Shown here in pieces: positions 23,552 to 25,371 of a DNA stretch of 25,371 nucleotides. How positions within the stretch are numbered: position 1 is the first letter of the stretch; every line of letters begins with the position of its first letter. This DNA comes from an uncultured Sanguibacteroides sp. (GTDB lineage Bacteria > Bacteroidota > Bacteroidia > Bacteroidales > Marinifilaceae), in assembly GCF_900543425.1 (NCBI RefSeq), contig NZ_UQRQ01000033.1:1-25371 (forward strand), written 5' to 3'. Both the position numbers and the translations under genes were made by a program. The notes below the pieces were generated by a model that saw nothing but the letters and a program-made list of their open reading frames with translations, did not search any database and had not been told where the DNA came from.

Positions 23552-25371
23552 TTATCTGCCTCTTCTTCTAATCCATATGAATATAGCCATGAAAAGTAAA
23601 ATAGCAGGTAATACACCCATGAATCCGATCTTCGTGATGTACATTCCGGTTTCACCTACGTAAACCTCATCGTCAGTCAAACGGGGACGACGAACATCGA
23701 TAGGTACTTCTTCATCTGATAACCAGAAGAAGGCTCCTTGTATGATCGAATAGTTGGAAGCCGGTATATCTTTCCGACTCCGACTGAATTCGCCGTTACT
23801 TACACAATCGGCATCCCCGAAGATCATGATCTTCTGCTCTTTTTCTCCTACTTTCCGGGACAAAGCCAATCCGGTTACGAACGTCTTCTGGATTTCTCCG
23901 GTTGACGGATCGAAACGAGCCGTATCATCAACAAAATTTGTCGTCTGTAACTCGTTCCAGCAGTTGATCGTATCGGTCACGAACAACGGGGTAACCTCAA
24001 AACCTTTATCTGTCGTGTAATCCAATCCGGTAGCACTTGGCATCGTGATCACCAATTCCCTACGTCTCATAGCATTATAGATATAAGAGAAATCGGCGGC
24101 CTCTTTTGTCGGAGTGGCCACGATCAGATCTGCCTGGAAATTCTCCGTCGGACGAACCAGTGTCCCCGGCATAAACTGAACACCAAACTGTTCGATCACC
24201 GGATTCATAATTTCTTGACGTTTCGGTTCACCTACGATAAACAGGTTACCGCCTCTGGCAATATACTTATCCAAATTTGCTTGTTCGTCAGCTGTCAACG
24301 GTTGACGCATCTCGGCGATCACAAGAATATTCACATCCTCCGGAATGGTTTTTTTCAACGTTACATTCTCGAAATCGAATCCCTGATTAATCAAGGAATA
24401 ACGGAAAGGTTTATCCTGCGTGAAGCTACTGTAATCACGGTCTCCCTGACGTTCCGTATTACGCTCCCCGTGTCCGGTTAAAAATCCCACTTTCGGTAAT
24501 TTCATTACCAAACGTTTGAAGGCCGCAGAGATCTCGGTCTCTCCCGGGAAAACCATCATATCATCGAATATACGCAAAAAGGTCTTCTGACCGTTCTCCC
24601 GTTCCAACAAACGAACAAAACGATTCATTTCCGGTTTTAAATCAATCTGTTTACGAATCTGTTCCGGTTTTAAGATTTTATTCGTATCTAAGTTGATCGT
24701 CTCTATTGTCTTTTTAACGATCTCGTCAAAGGTCATACCGGGGAATCTCTTCTCAAGACTCTTCATATCCTGAATTGAATCGTAGTAATAGACATACTTC
24801 ATCTTGATATCCGGTTTGAAACGAACGTATTGTTTGAAACGTTCCAAATCCCAATTCCGACTGGAAGGAGAACCATACCAATAATAACGATCCATAATGT
24901 TCACGTAGGTCGTAATCGTCAATTTACCGTCCATACGAGCAACTATATCCTGGCTATTCTGCGTCAAGGTATTATGCTTCGTACGCGTTGCATCATAAAA
25001 TGACATCAAAGAGGGACGGGAAGAAAAATAACCGATAAGTAAGGCCACACACCATACTCCGACGTATTTTCCCCAGTTAACGGCCCAAGAACTTTTTTGT
25101 CTGCGGGCTTGTAAACGAATGACAGCCATCGACAGGAACAAAAGGATCACAATCAGGAAGTAAATAACATCCTCCGAGCAAATCAAACCGTCAACGAATT
25201 CCCCGGCACGGCCGTCAATGGCCAACCAGAAAGTCAAATCCCGTACAAAGTCGATTTCTTGCCACAAACCTTTCACATAAGATAAGGCTGCGAGCACGGC
25301 CAAAGTACCCACGGCGGCAACGATCTGGTAAGAGGTCAAGCTCGACATGAAAAGACCGATCGCCGCGTAAG
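23552..25371 (-). CDS. Fused GldF-GldG-type ABC transporter subunit (N-terminus outside window)
   Basis: The frame is open through the right edge, so the gene continues beyond 25371. The ATG at 25348 lies inside the protein: codons upstream of it read YAAIGLF, continuing the membrane helix AAIGLFMSSLTSYQIVA, a typical ABC-2 permease segment. About 606 residues are visible. They show the last helices of the GldF-like permease (including FLIVILLFLSMAVI), then a helix (YVGVWCVALLIGYF) that starts the GldG half. A large periplasmic ABC-auxiliary domain (PF09822-like) contains VGFLTGHGERN and RGGNLFIVGEPKR. A final C-terminal helix ends in FIWIRRRGR. In Flavobacterium, GldA/F/G form an ABC transporter linked to gliding; non-gliding Bacteroidales keep fused versions of unknown role. 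The GldA ATPase gene is not in the window. Confidence 0.88.
   Translation of the reverse strand, partial: YAAIGLFMSSLTSYQIVAAVGTLAVLAALSYVKGLWQEIDFVRDLTFWLAIDGRAGEFVDGLICSEDVIYFLIVILLFLSMAVIRLQARRQKSSWAVNWGKYVGVWCVALLIGYFSSRPSLMSFYDATRTKHNTLTQNSQDIVARMDGKLTITTYVNIMDRYYWYGSPSSRNWDLERFKQYVRFKPDIKMKYVYYYDSIQDMKSLEKRFPGMTFDEIVKKTIETINLDTNKILKPEQIRKQIDLKPEMNRFVRLLERENGQKTFLRIFDDMMVFPGETEISAAFKRLVMKLPKVGFLTGHGERNTERQGDRDYSSFTQDKPFRYSLINQGFDFENVTLKKTIPEDVNILVIAEMRQPLTADEQANLDKYIARGGNLFIVGEPKRQEIMNPVIEQFGVQFMPGTLVRPTENFQADLIVATPTKEAADFSYIYNAMRRRELVITMPSATGLDYTTDKGFEVTPLFVTDTINCWNELQTTNFVDDTARFDPSTGEIQKTFVTGLALSRKVGEKEQKIMIFGDADCVSNGEFSRSRKDIPASNYSIIQGAFFWLSDEEVPIDVRRPRLTDDEVYVGETGMYITKIGFMGVLPAILLFMAIFIWIRRRGR

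Overview
The window looks like chromosomal DNA of a member of the Bacteroidota, order Bacteroidales. The signs are a SusC/SusD pair with an ECF sigma factor and a FecR-type anti-sigma factor, DUF4843 and PKD-like lipoproteins, a fused GldF-GldG protein, and several promoters of the Bacteroidetes form TTG/TTTG-N19-21-TAnnTTTG. The SusC/SusD/DUF4843/PKD-like combination resembles Odoribacter or Butyricimonas, but the genus is only a guess. Intergenic DNA is strongly AT-rich. I saw no rRNA, tRNA, CRISPR array, intact insertion sequence or phage gene.

Layout. 1-1038 (-): N-terminal 346 residues of a DUF5117-type zinc metalloprotease cut by the left edge. 1379-2647 (+): LruC-domain lipoprotein with a strong terminator. 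2983-5634 (+): soluble multi-PAS histidine kinase without a linked response regulator. 5783-7254 (-): two-gene operon of an actin-like ATPase and a bactofilin, with a near-ideal promoter and a terminator. 7699-8211 (-): TlpA/ResA-type thioredoxin. 8369-9247 (+): pirin. 9303-9479 (-): apparent C-terminal remnant of a PKD-like lipoprotein gene. 9548-10825 (+): KamA-family radical SAM protein. 10867-11445 (-): orphan ECF sigma factor. 11658-12260 (-): small nitroreductase. 12419-21634 (-): a co-oriented locus of ECF sigma, FecR, SusC with an STN domain, SusD, DUF4843 lipoprotein and PKD-like lipoprotein. 21944-23221 (+): FucP/GluP-type sugar transporter. 23222-23485: repeat-rich spacer. 23552-25371 (-): GldF-GldG fusion cut by the right edge.

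The 9.2-kb locus forms one logical unit. A ligand passing through the SusC/SusD pore would signal through the STN domain to FecR, which controls the sigma factor. No degradative enzyme is encoded in it, so the substrate cannot be read from the window.

The most unusual element is the actin-like protein at 6184-7254. It lacks the phosphate-1 loop at its N-terminus and instead carries a textbook GLDVGNANT loop in its last 20 residues, after the adenosine motif. This is the signature of a circularly permuted ParM-like filament protein. It is co-transcribed with a bactofilin, suggesting a two-component cytoskeletal module. The other notable finding is the 9303-9479 remnant beside an orphan ECF sigma gene, which hints at a collapsed second SusC/SusD locus.
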